This document shows positions 31,515 to 39,593 of a stretch of 64,000 bases of DNA, in pieces (position 1 is the first letter of the stretch; the number at the start of each line of letters is the position of its first letter). The translations under genes were made by a program, and so were the position numbers. Source of the stretch: Anaerolineales bacterium (GTDB taxonomy: Bacteria > Chloroflexota > Anaerolineae > 4572-78 > J111); NCBI GenBank assembly GCA_020634855.1, contig JACKAU010000007.1, positions 426,891-490,890 of the forward strand. The letters are read 5' to 3'. The notes under the pieces are model-generated. The model was not told the origin of the DNA and did not search any database. It saw nothing but the letters and a program-made list of their open reading frames with translations.

Positions 31515-31934
31515 ATGAGTGAACTAAATCTCCACAAAACAGAAATCTTAGCCGAAGACGGTACACGCATCCGCCTGGTTTACGACCCGGAAGCGGACAT
31601 CTTGGATATCTTCTTCGGTGAAAACGAGCCGGCCACCGGCGTAGAACTTACCGATCAAATCCTGCTGCGCTTCAATCAAAAAACGAAACGCGCCATTAGC
31701 TTGATGATGCTTGATTTTTCGATTCTGACAGAGCGGACGGAGTACGGCCCACGCAGTTACCCCCTGGATAAACTGGCCGAACTGCCCGAAGATATGCAGG
31801 AATTAGTGCTTCAGTTGGTGACAACCCTGCCGGTCAGCCGGTTTCTAAAGTTATCTCACTTTCAGGTTTCACCAACGGAACATATCCCCTTAACCTACGT
31901 AGATTTGCAGCCGGTCATGACGGTTGCTCAATAG
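31515..31934 (+). CDS. DUF2283-family protein
   Basis: A 139-residue protein with the DUF2283 signature near its N-terminus (LVYDPEADILDIFF), followed by a strand-rich region (VELTDQILLRFNQKTKRAISLMMLDFS) and a longer C-terminal extension than the usual ~70-residue members. The gene begins four bases after the preceding stop, with GGTGAG upstream, so the two form one transcript. DUF2283 proteins are of unknown function but recur next to small toxin-like genes; an antitoxin role is therefore possible but unproven. Confidence 0.75.
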   Translation: MSELNLHKTEILAEDGTRIRLVYDPEADILDIFFGENEPATGVELTDQILLRFNQKTKRAISLMMLDFSILTERTEYGPRSYPLDKLAELPEDMQELVLQLVTTLPVSRFLKLSHFQVSPTEHIPLTYVDLQPVMTVAQ

Positions 31935-31954
31935 TCCTCACTAAGACGCCAAAG

Positions 31955-31990
31955 ACGCCAAGATTTCAACGGCTTTTTTCTTGGCGTTTT
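31955..31990 (+). terminator. Hairpin after DUF2283 gene
   Basis: ACGCCAAGA pairs with TCTTGGCGT over 9 bp (loop 15 bases), followed by a short T-run. It lies between the DUF2283 gene and convergent hypE. Confidence 0.5.
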
Positions 31991-32030
31991 CGTACAGAGA
32001 AAATTCCTGTTGTGACAAAACAATCTGGCT

Positions 32031-33089
32031 TTAACAAATCCTCGGCAACTGCTCGCCGATCTGCATATCGACGACGCGGGTGCCGCCGATGCCGGTTTTG
32101 GAGACGACGATGCCGGGATGCTGGTCGGTGACCTGGCCGATGATGACCGCCCGGCGGCCGAGGGGATGCTGCTGCATACAGGCCAGCATCGGTTCAGCGA
32201 TATCGGGCGGGACGATGGCGATGAGCTTGCCTTCGTTGGCGACGTAGATGGGATCCATGCCCAGCAGTTCGCAGGCGGAGTGGACGGCCTGCGCCACCGG
32301 CAGTTTGCGTTCTTGCAGTACAATACCGACCTGGGAGGCTTTGGCAATCTCGTTGAGCGAGGAGGCGACGCCGCCGCGCGTGGGATCGCGCAGGACGTGG
32401 ATGTTTTGGCTGACGTTGAGCATCTCGGCGACCAGGCCGTTGAGCGGGGCCGAGTCGGTTTCAATGACGGTTTCGAATTCCAGCCCCTCGCGCACACTCA
32501 TAATGGCGATGCCGTGCGTACCGATCTCGCCGCTGACGATGACTACGTCGCCGGGGCGGGCGTTAGCCGGGTTGATATCGACGCCGTCGGGAATCAGGCC
32601 GAAACCGCTGGTGTTGATGTATACGCCGTCGCCATGCCCCTTATCGACCACTTTAGTGTCACCGGTCACCAACGACACCCCCGCCGCACTGGCCGCCGCG
32701 GCCATTGTATCGACAATCGCGGCCAGTTGATCGAGCGGCATCCCTTCTTCGATAATAAAGCCGGTGCTTAGGTAGAGCGGTTGGCCGCCGCTCATAGCGA
32801 TGTCATTGACCGTGCCGTTGACGGCCAGATCGCCGATGTTGCCGCCGGGGAAAAAGAGGGGGCGCACCACGTAGGAATCGGTCGAAAAAGCCAGCCGCCC
32901 ACTCGCCACCGGCAGCACCGCCGAGTCGCCCAGATGGGCCAGGGTCTCATTTTTGAAGGCCGGCAGAAAAAGATGCTCGACCAGTTCGGCCGACAGCTTG
33001 CCGCCGCCGCCGTGACCCATAATGACGTTGGGGTGGTCGCGCAGGGGCATGGGGCAAACCCAGCCCTCGAAATTTAACGGCTCGGTCAT
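32031..33089 (-). CDS. hypE: Hydrogenase maturation protein HypE
   Basis: A 352-residue HypE of the PurM/AIR-synthetase-like ATPase fold. It dehydrates the carbamoyl group received from HypF to a thiocyanate on its C-terminal cysteine, the source of the CN ligands of the NiFe site. Visible marks: GHGGGGKLS near residue 25, FSTDSYVV, GDLAVNGTVNDIAMSG and the essential C-terminal PRIC ending. The start follows the hypD stop directly (one base between genes). It is the last gene of the hydrogenase locus. No hypF is found in the window, so the carbamoyl donor must be encoded elsewhere. Confidence 0.96.
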   Translation of the reverse strand: MTEPLNFEGWVCPMPLRDHPNVIMGHGGGGKLSAELVEHLFLPAFKNETLAHLGDSAVLPVASGRLAFSTDSYVVRPLFFPGGNIGDLAVNGTVNDIAMSGGQPLYLSTGFIIEEGMPLDQLAAIVDTMAAAASAAGVSLVTGDTKVVDKGHGDGVYINTSGFGLIPDGVDINPANARPGDVVIVSGEIGTHGIAIMSVREGLEFETVIETDSAPLNGLVAEMLNVSQNIHVLRDPTRGGVASSLNEIAKASQVGIVLQERKLPVAQAVHSACELLGMDPIYVANEGKLIAIVPPDIAEPMLACMQQHPLGRRAVIIGQVTDQHPGIVVSKTGIGGTRVVDMQIGEQLPRIC

Positions 33090-33090
33090 A

Positions 33091-34218
33091 CTAGACTCGC
33101 TCCAGGTGAATAACGTCTTGGGTTAATTCGGCAAAGCGGCCGTATTGGAAATAGGCGGCGCAGGCCCCTTCGCTGGAGACCATCGTCGCGCCGAGCGGCT
33201 TGCGCGGGGTACACTCTTTGCCGAAAGCTTCGCATTGGTTGGGTTTGATCAGCCCTTGCAGCACTTCGCCGCTGCGGCACAATGGCGACTCGTGGGTTTT
33301 GATATCGGTCACCGCGTACTTGAGTTCGGCGTCAAAATCACGATACTTTTCGCTCAATTTCCAGCCGCTGCCGGGGATTTCACCAATGCCGCGCCAACTG
33401 CGGTCGGTCACTTCGAAGACATCGGCCAGCATCTTTTGGGCCGGCTGATTGCCCTCATAATTGACCGAGCGGGCATAGGCGTTCTCCACTTCGGCCCGGC
33501 CTTCTTCAAGCTGCTTGACCGTCATGCGGATGCCTTCCAAAACATCCAGCGGCTCGAAGCCGGTGATAACAATCGGCACGTGATATTTTTCGACCAGCGG
33601 GCCGTACTGCCAGAAGCCCATCACGCTACAGACGTGACCGGCGGCCAAAAAGCCCTGCACCCGGCTGACCGGCGACTCAAGAATGGCGGAAATAGCGGGG
33701 GGGACTAAGACGTGCGAGACCAGCATGGAGAAGTTGGTCAGGCCCTGCTGCTTGGCCTGAAAAACGGCCATGGCATTGGCCGGAGCGGTGGTCTCGAAGC
33801 CGATGCCGAAGAAGACCACCTCGCGATCCGGGTTTTCACGGGCAATTTTGATGGCGTCCAGCGGCGAGTAAACAATGCGCACGTCGCCGCCTTCGCTCTT
33901 GATGCGGAACAGATCTTTGTCGCTGCCCGGCACGCGCAGCATATCGCCAAAGGAGCAGAAGATGACGTTGGGGCGGGCGGCCACCGCCAGCGCCCGGTCG
34001 ATCATCGCCAGCGGCGTCACGCAGACCGGACAGCCGGGGCCGTGGATTAATTCGATGTTGCTGGGGATGAGCTGGTCAATCCCGTTGCGGATAATCGAGT
34101 GGGTCTGGCCGCCGCACACCTCCATAATCGCCCACTGCCCTTTGGTTAAGCGATGAATATCGTCGAGCAGTTTTTCGGCGAGTTCAGGGTCTCTAAATTC
34201 GTCTAAATATTTCATCAT
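33091..34218 (-). CDS. hypD: Hydrogenase maturation protein HypD
   Basis: A 375-residue HypD, the [4Fe-4S] scaffold on which Fe(CN)2CO is assembled together with HypC. Conserved cysteine motifs are present: EVCGGQTH, GPGCPVCVTP, AGHVCSVMG and the C-terminal cluster-binding cysteines (CRSGEVLQG, CEAFGKECTPRKP). Length is normal. Two adjacent ATG codons (34218 and 34215) follow AAAGGGAG; the second has the better six-base spacing. It lies between hypC (140-base gap with a palindrome) and hypE. Confidence 0.96.
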   Translation of the reverse strand: MMKYLDEFRDPELAEKLLDDIHRLTKGQWAIMEVCGGQTHSIIRNGIDQLIPSNIELIHGPGCPVCVTPLAMIDRALAVAARPNVIFCSFGDMLRVPGSDKDLFRIKSEGGDVRIVYSPLDAIKIARENPDREVVFFGIGFETTAPANAMAVFQAKQQGLTNFSMLVSHVLVPPAISAILESPVSRVQGFLAAGHVCSVMGFWQYGPLVEKYHVPIVITGFEPLDVLEGIRMTVKQLEEGRAEVENAYARSVNYEGNQPAQKMLADVFEVTDRSWRGIGEIPGSGWKLSEKYRDFDAELKYAVTDIKTHESPLCRSGEVLQGLIKPNQCEAFGKECTPRKPLGATMVSSEGACAAYFQYGRFAELTQDVIHLERV

Positions 34219-34277
34219 CGTCTCCCTTTGACGTCACTGTCAGAATTGAACTGTTGCCGCAACAAGCGGGAACTTTG

Positions 34278-34303
34278 GTAGGACAAACTTAAGTTTGTCC
34301 TAC
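34278..34303. repeat. Perfect 26-bp palindrome between hypC and hypD
   Basis: GTAGGACAAACTT followed immediately by its exact complement, without a loop. No T-run follows on the coding strand, so it is not a classical terminator. It may be a dispersed intergenic palindrome or an mRNA-processing or protein-binding site. Confidence 0.8.
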
Positions 34304-34358
34304 ACTATCCCGAATTAGTGAGTATTATAAGCCAATTGGCGACTTTTACAATCCCGCC

Positions 34359-34625
34359 TCAAACCACATGCTCCGGCTCATCGACGCCCAACTCTTCTTC
34401 TAACAGCCCCAATTCTCTAAACAGGGCCAGCGTCTTGTGCGCCTCATCTTCGTCCAATTTGGAGATGGCAAAGCCGACGTGAATAATAGTGTAGTCGCCG
34501 ACCTCAATTTCGGGCAGGTAGGCCAGACAAACTTCTTTGACGATGCCGTCAAAATCAACCCGGCCCATCCGCGTACCGAATTGCTCATAAACTTCCACTA
34601 CTTTGCCAGGTACACCTAAACACAT
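34359..34625 (-). CDS. hypC: Hydrogenase maturation protein HypC
   Basis: An 88-residue HypC/HupF-family chaperone that carries the Fe(CN)2CO group with HypD and delivers it to the hydrogenase large subunit. It starts MCLGVPGKV, and Cys2 becomes the essential N-terminal cysteine after Met removal. A longer in-frame reading up to 34811 exists, but the MCLGVPG start has GGAGGA upstream at good spacing, and the extension is repeat-derived. The gene is separated from the NHL gene by 216 bases of intergenic repeats. Confidence 0.96.
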   Translation of the reverse strand: MCLGVPGKVVEVYEQFGTRMGRVDFDGIVKEVCLAYLPEIEVGDYTIIHVGFAISKLDEDEAHKTLALFRELGLLEEELGVDEPEHVV

Positions 34626-34841
34626 AGATTTATCCTCCTGCTTACTAAGAGACACTCTCTTAATTTGAAAGATATGAAGCCCTCGAAATGACCTTAACCC
34701 GGTAAGACCGCCGCTAGCCGACCGCAGACCGCTGAAAAACAGGCGCACTTCTTCAAGTTCGGCGGTCAACCGTCGGCGGTCTGTCGTCAAGGGCGCGGAG
34801 ATCAGGGTCAATCAAGGAAATGGCCATTGGCAAAATTCGCC
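34626..34841. repeat. Intergenic repeats (ACCGC/GACCG words) before hypC
   Basis: AGACCGCCG ... CGACCGCAGACCGCTG on the left and CGGCGGTCAACCGTCGGCGGTCT on the right (about 34706-34785) form an imperfect inverted repeat of ACCGC words. No gene is seen in the gap. Confidence 0.55.
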
Positions 34842-35930
34842 TCAACTGATATCCCAAATCATTACCCGATTGTTGCCAGAGTCGGCGATGGCTAACCGGC
34901 CTCGGTGCAGATGAATGCCGTAAGGCCAGCATAACGTATCGCGGTCAACGCGCTGCCAGCGGTTTTCGCCGTTGGCCTCGAAATCAGGCTGGCCGAGCAC
35001 GGCTGCGGCGGCTTGAAAACAGCCCTCTTGGGGTAACCCCGACCATAGCAACACCCGGTTGTTGGCCGTATCGGCCACGGCCAGGGTTTCATTTTCAACG
35101 GCGATGGCGTAGGGGAAGCGCAGCGCTTGCGGGCCTTGCTTGCCGTAGGGCCATTCCGCCGCTCGGCTAAAATCGGGCTGGCCGATAACCACATCGGCCG
35201 GGCGATCCTCCGGCGGCGATCCACGCCAGCCGAGAATGCGGTGGTTGCCGGCGTCGGCGATGTAAACGATGTCGCCGTTCCCGGCGACCGCGTGCGGCCA
35301 GCGAAAGGTGTTAGCCGCCACGCCCGTACCCCGATTTTCCAACCCCCGGTCAGGCCCATCTTGGCCGATAATCACCTCCGGCGGCTGATCCGGTTCCGGC
35401 AAGCCGCGCCAGACCAAGACGCGCCGATTGCCGGTGTCGGTCACGTAGAACCAGCCGTTGATGTAACCCAGGCCATACGGCCAGTAAAGGCCCAGGGCGC
35501 TGACTCCGCCGCCGCGATTTTCGGTCACGTCGCTTAAACTCGGCTGGCCCACCGCATAGTCGGGCGCGGTATCAGAGCCGTGCGGCACCTCGTTCCAGAC
35601 CAAAACGCGATGATTCCAGGCATCAGCGACAAAGAGCTTCCCATGATATACAGCCACGCCGGTCGGCAAATGTAACCCCTGCTCCGGGCCGCGCCCGCCG
35701 GCGTTGGGACCTTCGCTAAAGAAATCGGGCTGGCCCAACACCACATCGGCCGGCTGTTGGTCATCGGTCGGGCAGCCATGCCAGATCAGCAGGCGATGAT
35801 TGCCGGTATCGGCCACCACCAACCGCTCATCATCCATAAACACCCCACGGGGCGCGTACATCTGCGCCGGCGTCGGCGAGGCGTCCGGCAAAATAAGCGC
35901 GCCGGGGGAGTAAGCACCGAGCCAAATCAT
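34842..35930 (-). CDS. NHL-repeat beta-propeller protein of hydrogenase locus
   Basis: A 362-residue protein made of six or seven NHL-type repeats with recurring ADTGNHRLLIW / ADAWNHRVLVW / ADAGNHRILGW cores and VLGQPDF strands, predicting a beta-propeller. No signal peptide is visible with this start. I recall NHL proteins as companions of group 2a hydrogenase genes, where their role is unknown; protein-protein docking is the likeliest function. The start MIWLGAYSPG at 35930 is chosen because upstream codons (up to 36002) come from an intergenic word repeat; no ribosome-binding site supports either choice. Confidence 0.8.
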   Translation of the reverse strand: MIWLGAYSPGALILPDASPTPAQMYAPRGVFMDDERLVVADTGNHRLLIWHGCPTDDQQPADVVLGQPDFFSEGPNAGGRGPEQGLHLPTGVAVYHGKLFVADAWNHRVLVWNEVPHGSDTAPDYAVGQPSLSDVTENRGGGVSALGLYWPYGLGYINGWFYVTDTGNRRVLVWRGLPEPDQPPEVIIGQDGPDRGLENRGTGVAANTFRWPHAVAGNGDIVYIADAGNHRILGWRGSPPEDRPADVVIGQPDFSRAAEWPYGKQGPQALRFPYAIAVENETLAVADTANNRVLLWSGLPQEGCFQAAAAVLGQPDFEANGENRWQRVDRDTLCWPYGIHLHRGRLAIADSGNNRVMIWDIS

Positions 35931-36104
35931 AGGATTGATGAATGATGATTTATGAGGGATGAAGGAAGAAAAGGGATGAAGGAAAAACGGGGATATGATC
36001 ATTTAAGGTATTGAAAGGATTAATTTTTCGACATTCCCTTCTTATTATTTGGGCTGATTTAACGTTCTGATCATTCATTATTCATCGTTCATCCTTCATC
36101 ATTC
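35931..36104. repeat. Inverted word repeats flanking the NHL gene start
   Basis: GATGAATGATGA/GGGATGAAGGA words at 35936-35990 face TCATTCATTATTCATCG/TTCATCCTTCATC words at 36068-36104, forming the arms of a long imperfect hairpin with an AT-rich centre. Confidence 0.6.
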
Positions 36105-36106
36105 CG

Positions 36107-36973
36107 TTACCCCGGTCTGACCCAAACATAGTCGTCTTCCACCCGCAGGGGGAAGGGTTCCAGTTGAGCCTGGGGGGCGGTGAAACATTCGCCGCTGCGG
36201 GCGTCGAAGCAGAAGCCGTGCCAGGGGCAGGTGAGGGTGCCGGCTTCGGGATCGAGAATGCCGCCGTCTAACGGTAGCCCTTGATGAGCGCATTCATTGC
36301 GGTAGGCGGCCAGTTGGTTTTCGACCTTGACGATGACGATGCTGAGATCAGGGGTGTCCAGCCGGTAAGGGCGGCTGGGGGAAATCTCGTCCACCGGCGG
36401 CCCTTTGATCCAGCCGGCCTCTTGGGCCGACTCGATGCCGATGGCATCCAACGGGATCAGGGCCGGGCTGGGTTCGGTGGGGACGACTTCGACTTGCTTG
36501 ATTTCCGGCACGTGTTCTTTGAGGGCTTCTTCGACGCCGTTGCGCAGCGTCACCGCCGACATCGAGCAGCCGTTGCACGCGCCGTGGAGTTTGACGTAGA
36601 CGGTCTCGCTGTTGACCTCGACCAGTTCGACGTCGCCGCCGTGCGACTGCATATAGGGCCGAACCATATCGATGACGCGACTGACGCGCGTGCCTAAATC
36701 GGCCCGGACGATGCCGTGCATGGCAAACAAGGCGTACACGCTGGGGTCATCGACCAATTCAAACAACAGTTCTTTGCCGCGCGGATCTGATTTGAGCTTT
36801 TGCACAATTTTGGTCAGACCAAACTTGTGGAAATCCTCAACCGCACGCATTAAGTCTAGCGCTTTGGTTTGGGCCTCGCCCTCCAATTTGCGAACTTCGT
36901 TGACGGCCTGATCGACGCGCTCGGCCAACGTTTCGAACTGTTCATTAATTAATGTGGGTGTACCTGTGGTCAT
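36107..36973 (-). CDS. NifU C-terminal domain-Rieske [2Fe-2S] fusion protein
   Basis: A 288-residue iron-sulfur protein. After a helical N-terminus comes a NifU C-terminal-like domain (about 100-165) with the scaffold CxxC in GACNGCSMSA. The C-terminal ~95 residues form a Rieske ferredoxin with CAHQG and CPWHG ligand pairs. I recall iron-sulfur proteins of this kind (HucE/HhyE in mycobacteria) as needed for electron transfer from group 2a/1h hydrogenases to the respiratory chain. The start at 36973 is supported by GGAGG lying within the end of the upstream gene, five bases before it; the longer upstream frame is its shadow. Likely role: electron carrier from HupSL to quinone reduction. Confidence 0.85.
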   Translation of the reverse strand: MTTGTPTLINEQFETLAERVDQAVNEVRKLEGEAQTKALDLMRAVEDFHKFGLTKIVQKLKSDPRGKELLFELVDDPSVYALFAMHGIVRADLGTRVSRVIDMVRPYMQSHGGDVELVEVNSETVYVKLHGACNGCSMSAVTLRNGVEEALKEHVPEIKQVEVVPTEPSPALIPLDAIGIESAQEAGWIKGPPVDEISPSRPYRLDTPDLSIVIVKVENQLAAYRNECAHQGLPLDGGILDPEAGTLTCPWHGFCFDARSGECFTAPQAQLEPFPLRVEDDYVWVRPG

Positions 36974-36978
36974 TGGCC

Positions 36979-37353
36979 TTAGCCTCCACCATACATACTC
37001 AACTGCTGCTCTAAAACTTCTTCGGTTTTGCGCCGCAAAATATCGCTGAAGGCGTCTCTGGCCATCGCGACCAGCACCGTTTCGATTTGGCCGGAGGGGG
37101 GAGCGGCGACCACCTGCTTGGCCAGGGCTTGCAGCACAAAACAAGCGCCGCCGATGTTATTCAGCAGGAAATCTTCAAAGAGGGCATCGACGAACTGATC
37201 GAGCCAGATGCCGTCGCCTTGCGGCGCTTCGCGCAGTTTAGCCAGGGCGGTTTCGGCCCCCTGGTTGCGTTGAATGAGCCGATCAACGTAGCGATCAACG
37301 GCCGTCACCAGCAAAAACTCAAACTGCTGCCGTTTATACAGCTCCATGACCAT
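36979..37353 (-). CDS. Hydrogenase-locus small helical protein
   Basis: A 124-residue predicted all-helical protein without cysteines suited to a cluster, signal peptide or membrane segment; I do not recognise its family. It overlaps the end of the TPR gene by 20 bases and ends five bases before the NifU-Rieske start, so it is part of the same translated unit. Start may be ATG 37353 or ATG 37347. A structural or assembly role for the hydrogenase complex is inferred from position only. Confidence 0.7.
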   Translation of the reverse strand: MVMELYKRQQFEFLLVTAVDRYVDRLIQRNQGAETALAKLREAPQGDGIWLDQFVDALFEDFLLNNIGGACFVLQALAKQVVAAPPSGQIETVLVAMARDAFSDILRRKTEEVLEQQLSMYGGG

Positions 37354-38572
37354 TACCGTTGCTCATATTGAAATTGATCTGGTCCAACACGCCGGTGATG
37401 GACGCGGCGGCGTCAGTCTCGCCGTGCGCTTCAAAAATCGAGCGGGCTTCTTGTAATTTGGGCGCGGCCTGAGTGAAGATACCCAGATGGGCCAAGGCAT
37501 TGCCTTGATTGGCCAAAACCCGCGCGTACCCCACCGGGTCGCTGCTGCGGCGACGAACGGCCAAGAGTTCCTCATATAATTCGACTGCCTGAATCAGATT
37601 CTCTTCCGGGTGGGTCGAGGGCAAGTATTGATAGGCGTTAGCCAGGTTCAATTGGGCGCTGGCCCACTGCTCCGGATACGTTTCGGGCGTATACACCTGC
37701 AACGCCTCCCGCAGCGCTTGAACGGCAATGGCCATGCGCAGTTGATCGCCGGCTTCTTGCAGGGGCATCGCCAGATAGGCCAAGCCCAAATTGCTTTGAG
37801 CCAGGGCATACGCCTCCGGGTATTTATCGCGGGTCAAGACGCTCAGTGCTTGCTGGTAACATTTGACCGCTTCCAGCAGCGCCCCTCGCCGACCATTGGC
37901 CAGATCGTGATAGACGATGCCCAGATTAAGCCACATTTCGGCCCGAATTTTGGTCAGTCCGGCCGATTCGAGCAGTTTGATCGCGTCCTGGTAATGTTGA
38001 ACGAGCGCCGGGCTGGCGCCGGACTGGGCATATTTGGTCTGGGCCAACGTGCCGAGGATTTGGGCAGCAAACAGCGGCGAGACATGACGGCACAACTCGA
38101 CGGCCTCCACCAGCAGTTCAACAGTGGACTCACCGTCATCGCGCTCCAAGGCGTCGGTGGCCTGGGCCATCAAAATCATCGCTAGACGCTCGCATTGGGC
38201 CTGGCCGCGCCGGGGCGGCATAGCCAAGTAGCCAATGGTGTAGGCGACGACATCGAGCAATTGGCGCAATTCGCCCTTGAAAACCCGGCTCAAAGTGGCG
38301 TAATTTTCGGGGCTGGATTTTAACACGAAGCGATTATAAGCCGCTTCATGCGTCTCATCGGCGGCGATGGATCGATGGGCGGCGTCGATCTCGCCGGCCA
38401 GCGCCAGTCGAAAAAATTCAAGGGAGTCTGGCAAATCATCGGGCACCTGGCCTTGCATCAAGCCCGGCAGCACCGTCTCAATGCCCTCGACCGGCGGCAG
38501 GATGAGATAACCGGCCGGGAGAGGAAAGATACCTATAGGTTGGGGCGTTACCGCCAAAGTTGTTGTAGTCAT
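37334..38572 (-). CDS. TPR protein of hydrogenase locus
   Basis: A 412-residue protein of helical repeats, mostly TPR-like: AEMWLNLGIVYHDLA, ALAQSNLGLAYLAMP, WASAQLNLANAYQYLP and ARVLANQGNALAHLG. The N-terminal 60 residues are a distinct Pro-rich segment. No membrane segment. I recall TPR proteins as accessory genes of group 2a hydrogenases, so it probably serves as a scaffold or assembly chaperone. It starts four bases after the previous stop and overlaps the next gene. Confidence 0.8.
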   Translation of the reverse strand: MTTTTLAVTPQPIGIFPLPAGYLILPPVEGIETVLPGLMQGQVPDDLPDSLEFFRLALAGEIDAAHRSIAADETHEAAYNRFVLKSSPENYATLSRVFKGELRQLLDVVAYTIGYLAMPPRRGQAQCERLAMILMAQATDALERDDGESTVELLVEAVELCRHVSPLFAAQILGTLAQTKYAQSGASPALVQHYQDAIKLLESAGLTKIRAEMWLNLGIVYHDLANGRRGALLEAVKCYQQALSVLTRDKYPEAYALAQSNLGLAYLAMPLQEAGDQLRMAIAVQALREALQVYTPETYPEQWASAQLNLANAYQYLPSTHPEENLIQAVELYEELLAVRRRSSDPVGYARVLANQGNALAHLGIFTQAAPKLQEARSIFEAHGETDAAASITGVLDQINFNMSNGNGHGAV

Positions 38573-38575
38573 AGT

Positions 38576-38827
38576 TTAAAAGCCTAACGGGGGCTGCCGT
38601 AAATCTTTTTTAGCAGCCCGTTCAATCCAATGGGCGGCAATTTCAGCCGCGCGTCGTTTGGGATAAGCCTGGATGCGGCGGCGAATCGTTTGGATTGTAT
38701 CCGGCTCGTTCGGTTCCCAAAATCCCACTTCAATGTAAACGACAAAGCGTCCTTTTTCTTCTTCAATAAAGGTCTGAACCCAGACCGCGTTATTAGTAGG
38801 AAAACCACTGTCCGGCTCGTCACTCAT
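38576..38827 (-). CDS. Hydrogenase-locus hypothetical protein, 83 residues
   Basis: An 83-residue protein of unknown family with beta-like strands (VWVQTFIEEEKGRFVVYIEVG) and a basic helical C-terminus (RRRIQAYPKRRAAEIAAHWIERAAKK). The ATG at 38827 overlaps the preceding stop as ATGAGTGA, a translational coupling, so the longer frame up to 38908 is not needed. Conserved position in the hydrogenase operon is the only hint of function. Confidence 0.65.
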   Translation of the reverse strand: MSDEPDSGFPTNNAVWVQTFIEEEKGRFVVYIEVGFWEPNEPDTIQTIRRRIQAYPKRRAAEIAAHWIERAAKKDLRQPPLGF

Positions 38828-39116
38828 GGGACGTACCCGCCAGCGCGATCCGCAGCGCCCCCCGCGAGTCATCCCAGAAGGCCGGATAGCTTCCAGCCGG
38901 CGTTCCATCCGGCAGTTGCTCCCAGATTAAAACGCTGCGATCACCTTTAAGATTACGCTGTTTGAGCAGCAAGCCGCCGGCCGAGGCGCCACGCAGGGGC
39001 AGCAGCCACAACTCCGGCGTTTTGATCAGCACCACCAGCACATCCTCAGGAAAGTAGCGGCGGGCGACGTCGGCGGAGAGTTGTAAATAGCCCTGGTCGG
39101 TGAGCTTAATTTCCAC
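38820..39116 (-). CDS. Hydrogenase-locus hypothetical protein, 98 residues
   Basis: A 98-residue beta-rich protein (MEIKLTDQGYLQLSADVARRY; LIKTPELWLLPLRG). No cofactor motif. It overlaps the maturation-protease gene by 11 bases upstream and the next small gene by 8 bases downstream, so it is tightly coupled to both. Family not recognised; an accessory or assembly role in the hydrogenase system is inferred from context. Confidence 0.65.
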   Translation of the reverse strand: MEIKLTDQGYLQLSADVARRYFPEDVLVVLIKTPELWLLPLRGASAGGLLLKQRNLKGDRSVLIWEQLPDGTPAGSYPAFWDDSRGALRIALAGTSHE

Positions 39117-39582
39117 CCGCAGTCACCAAACTCAACTCCGCGATCAATCGATGGGCCAACGTTTTCATCGTGGCCCGAACCGGCGGGGTTAAATCCGCGC
39201 CGTGTTCCAGGCTACCGGCTTCGATTAGATAGACCGTCACCTGAGGCGGATAATCCTCCTTCAACAGCCAGCGCCCAAAGGCCAGCGCGTGATCCCAGCG
39301 AAACGCATGCAAATTGATCCCGGTCAGCGGCGGTAAATTTTCCAATTCTTCACCGGGCACCTTAAAGAGCGTACCCGGTTCGCTGCCGGTCCGACAAGCA
39401 TCCACAATAATCACGTGGTCCGCGCCGCGCATATTGAAGGCGACATCCATCCCGGCCGTACCGCCATCGGCCAGGCGCACACCCGGCGGCAGGCCCATCT
39501 CATGCATCACCCGCACCAGTATGGGGCCTACGGCATCGTCGCCGCGCAATAGATTTCCACAACCAACAACCAAAGTATCCAT
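39106..39582 (-). CDS. [NiFe]-hydrogenase maturation endopeptidase
   Basis: A 158-residue HyaD/HybD/HupD-family protease that removes the C-terminal peptide of the large subunit after nickel insertion. Marks are GCGNLLRGDDAVG at the start, DGGTAGMD, the metal ligand Asp in IIVDAC and the His in LHAFRWDHAL. It should process HupL, whose cleavable tail is visible. The start codon is only 11 bases from the right-hand side of the IS element (39594), and no ribosome-binding site is visible between them, so expression may be reduced or now depend on a promoter in the IS. Confidence 0.93.
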   Translation of the reverse strand: MDTLVVGCGNLLRGDDAVGPILVRVMHEMGLPPGVRLADGGTAGMDVAFNMRGADHVIIVDACRTGSEPGTLFKVPGEELENLPPLTGINLHAFRWDHALAFGRWLLKEDYPPQVTVYLIEAGSLEHGADLTPPVRATMKTLAHRLIAELSLVTAGGN

Positions 39583-39593
39583 TTAAAACTATG

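Noticed and set aside
34626..34811. N-terminal extension of HypC
   Set aside because: Canonical HypC begins MCLGVPGKV with a strong ribosome-binding site; the extension is repeat sequence.
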